From Rouxiella chamberiensis (GTDB lineage Bacteria > Pseudomonadota > Gammaproteobacteria > Enterobacterales > Enterobacteriaceae), in contig NZ_CP114058.1 in NCBI RefSeq assembly GCF_026967475.1, positions 3,472,001 to 3,536,000 on the forward strand: 64,000 bases of DNA, in the 5' to 3' direction. Positions 63,158 to 64,000 of the stretch are shown here, one piece after another. How positions within the stretch are numbered: the first letter of the stretch is position 1; the number at the start of each line of letters is the position of its first letter. The notes beneath the pieces are model-generated. The model searched no databases, was not told the DNA's origin, and saw only the letters and a list, made by a program, of their open reading frames with translations. A program made the position numbers and the translations under genes.

Positions 63158-64000
63158 TTACGAACGTTTCATCATGTCGAAGAACTCGTCATTAGTTTTG
63201 GTCATTGCCAATTTATTGATGAGGAACTCCATCGCATCGATTTCGCCCATTGGGTGAATAATCTTGCGCAGGATCCACATTTTTTGCAGTTCTTCGGAAG
63301 ATGTCAGCAACTCTTCCTTTCGGGTACCGGAACGGTTGTAGTCGATAGCCGGGAATACGCGCTTCTCGGCGATTTTACGCGCCAGATGCAATTCCATGTT
63401 ACCTGTACCTTTAAACTCTTCGTAGATGACTTCATCCATTTTGGAGCCGGTGTCGACCAGCGCCGTAGCGATGATGGTCAGGCTGCCGCCCTCTTCCACG
63501 TTACGTGCCGCACCGAAGAAGCGTTTTGGACGGTGCAGGGCGTTGGCATCAACACCACCGGTCAGCACTTTACCCGACGCAGGCACAACGGTGTTGTAGG
63601 CACGCGCCAGACGAGTGATGGAGTCCAGAAGGATGATAACGTCTTTCTTGTGCTCGACCAGACGCTTGGCTTTCTCGATAACCATCTCGGCAACCTGCAC
63701 GTGACGCGATGCCGGCTCGTCGAAGGTAGAAGCGATAACTTCACCTTTAACCAGACGCTGCATCTCGGTCACTTCTTCCGGACGTTCGTCGATAAGCAGC
63801 ACCATCAGCACGCAGTCAGGGTGATTGTAGGCAATGCTCTGGGCGATGTTTTGCAGCAGCATGGTTTTACCGGCTTTCGGCGGTGCCACAATCAGACCAC
63901 GCTGACCACGACCAATTGGCGAGGCCAGGTCGAGTACGCGAGCGGTGAGGTCTTCGGTAGAACCGTTACCGCGTTCCATGCGCAGACGCGAGTTGGCATG
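63158..64000 (-). CDS. rho: Transcription termination factor Rho, N-terminus beyond the window
   Basis: Hexameric RNA-dependent ATPase. The visible 280 residues (of about 419) cover the end of the RNA-binding domain and the whole motor: P-loop [34 protein letters not shown], Walker [18 protein letters not shown]-loop [19 protein letters not shown]-loop [18 protein letters not shown], and the end FFDMMKRS. The first 139 or so codons lie to the right of position 64000. Confidence 0.98.
   Translation of the reverse strand, partial: HANSRLRMERGNGSTEDLTARVLDLASPIGRGQRGLIVAPPKAGKTMLLQNIAQSIAYNHPDCVLMVLLIDERPEEVTEMQRLVKGEVIASTFDEPASRHVQVAEMVIEKAKRLVEHKKDVIILLDSITRLARAYNTVVPASGKVLTGGVDANALHRPKRFFGAARNVEEGGSLTIIATALVDTGSKMDEVIYEEFKGTGNMELHLARKIAEKRVFPAIDYNRSGTRKEELLTSSEELQKMWILRKIIHPMGEIDAMEFLINKLAMTKTNDEFFDMMKRS

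Overview
The window is a stretch of core chromosome from a member of the Enterobacterales. Gene content and order match the classical ugp, liv, rpoH-ftsXEY, zntA, yigL-pldB-recQ-pldA, corA-uvrD-xerC-dapF-cyaA-hemCDXY and rho-ECA blocks. Three features point towards the Yersinia/Serratia side of the order rather than E. coli (inference): the ugp-liv-zntA block is joined directly to the yigL-rho block, the GC content is fairly high, and the small RNA gene glmZ has a sigma-54 promoter. I see no prophage, insertion sequence, CRISPR array, integron or defence island.

Layout. 1-5.4 kb: end of yhhA and the glycerol-3-phosphate uptake operon ugpBAECQ (minus strand) behind a tandem Pho-box array. 5.5-11.7 kb: a PLP aminotransferase and the branched-chain amino acid importer livKHMGF. 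12.1-18.1 kb: panM, rpoH (with a sigma-E promoter), ftsX-ftsE-ftsY, rsmD, yhhL. 18.3-25.0 kb: yhhN, zntA with a ZntR-type promoter, tusA, yhhQ, dcrB and a solitary glpT. 25.1-35.4 kb: yigL, pldB, rhtB, rhtC, recQ, pldA, yigI, rarD, an AbrB-family membrane protein, and corA with a long structured leader. 35.5-44.6 kb: a WbuC-like cupin, uvrD with a LexA box, yigB, xerC, a DUF484 gene, dapF, lptM and cyaA (UUG start). 44.8-50.1 kb: hemCDXY, glmZ, and the tRNA operon Arg-His-Leu-Pro. 50.2-64 kb: thrP, the enterobacterial common antigen (ECA) genes wecG to wecA, and the 3' part of rho.

The genes form several working units: phosphate-starvation uptake of glycerol phosphates, LIV import, cell-division ABC complex plus SRP receptor, heme precursor synthesis, and ECA polymer synthesis. 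The ECA locus lacks rffG and rffH between wecC and wecD, and cyaY is missing from its usual place between cyaA and lptM.

A caution applies throughout. At least 15 genes, several of them essential (rpoH, dapF, hemX/hemY region, uvrD), carry single-base frameshifts. Most deletions lie in homopolymer runs, and all five insertions lie in a GAAC context. This looks like sequencing or assembly error rather than gene decay, so I annotate the full corrected spans and describe each break.
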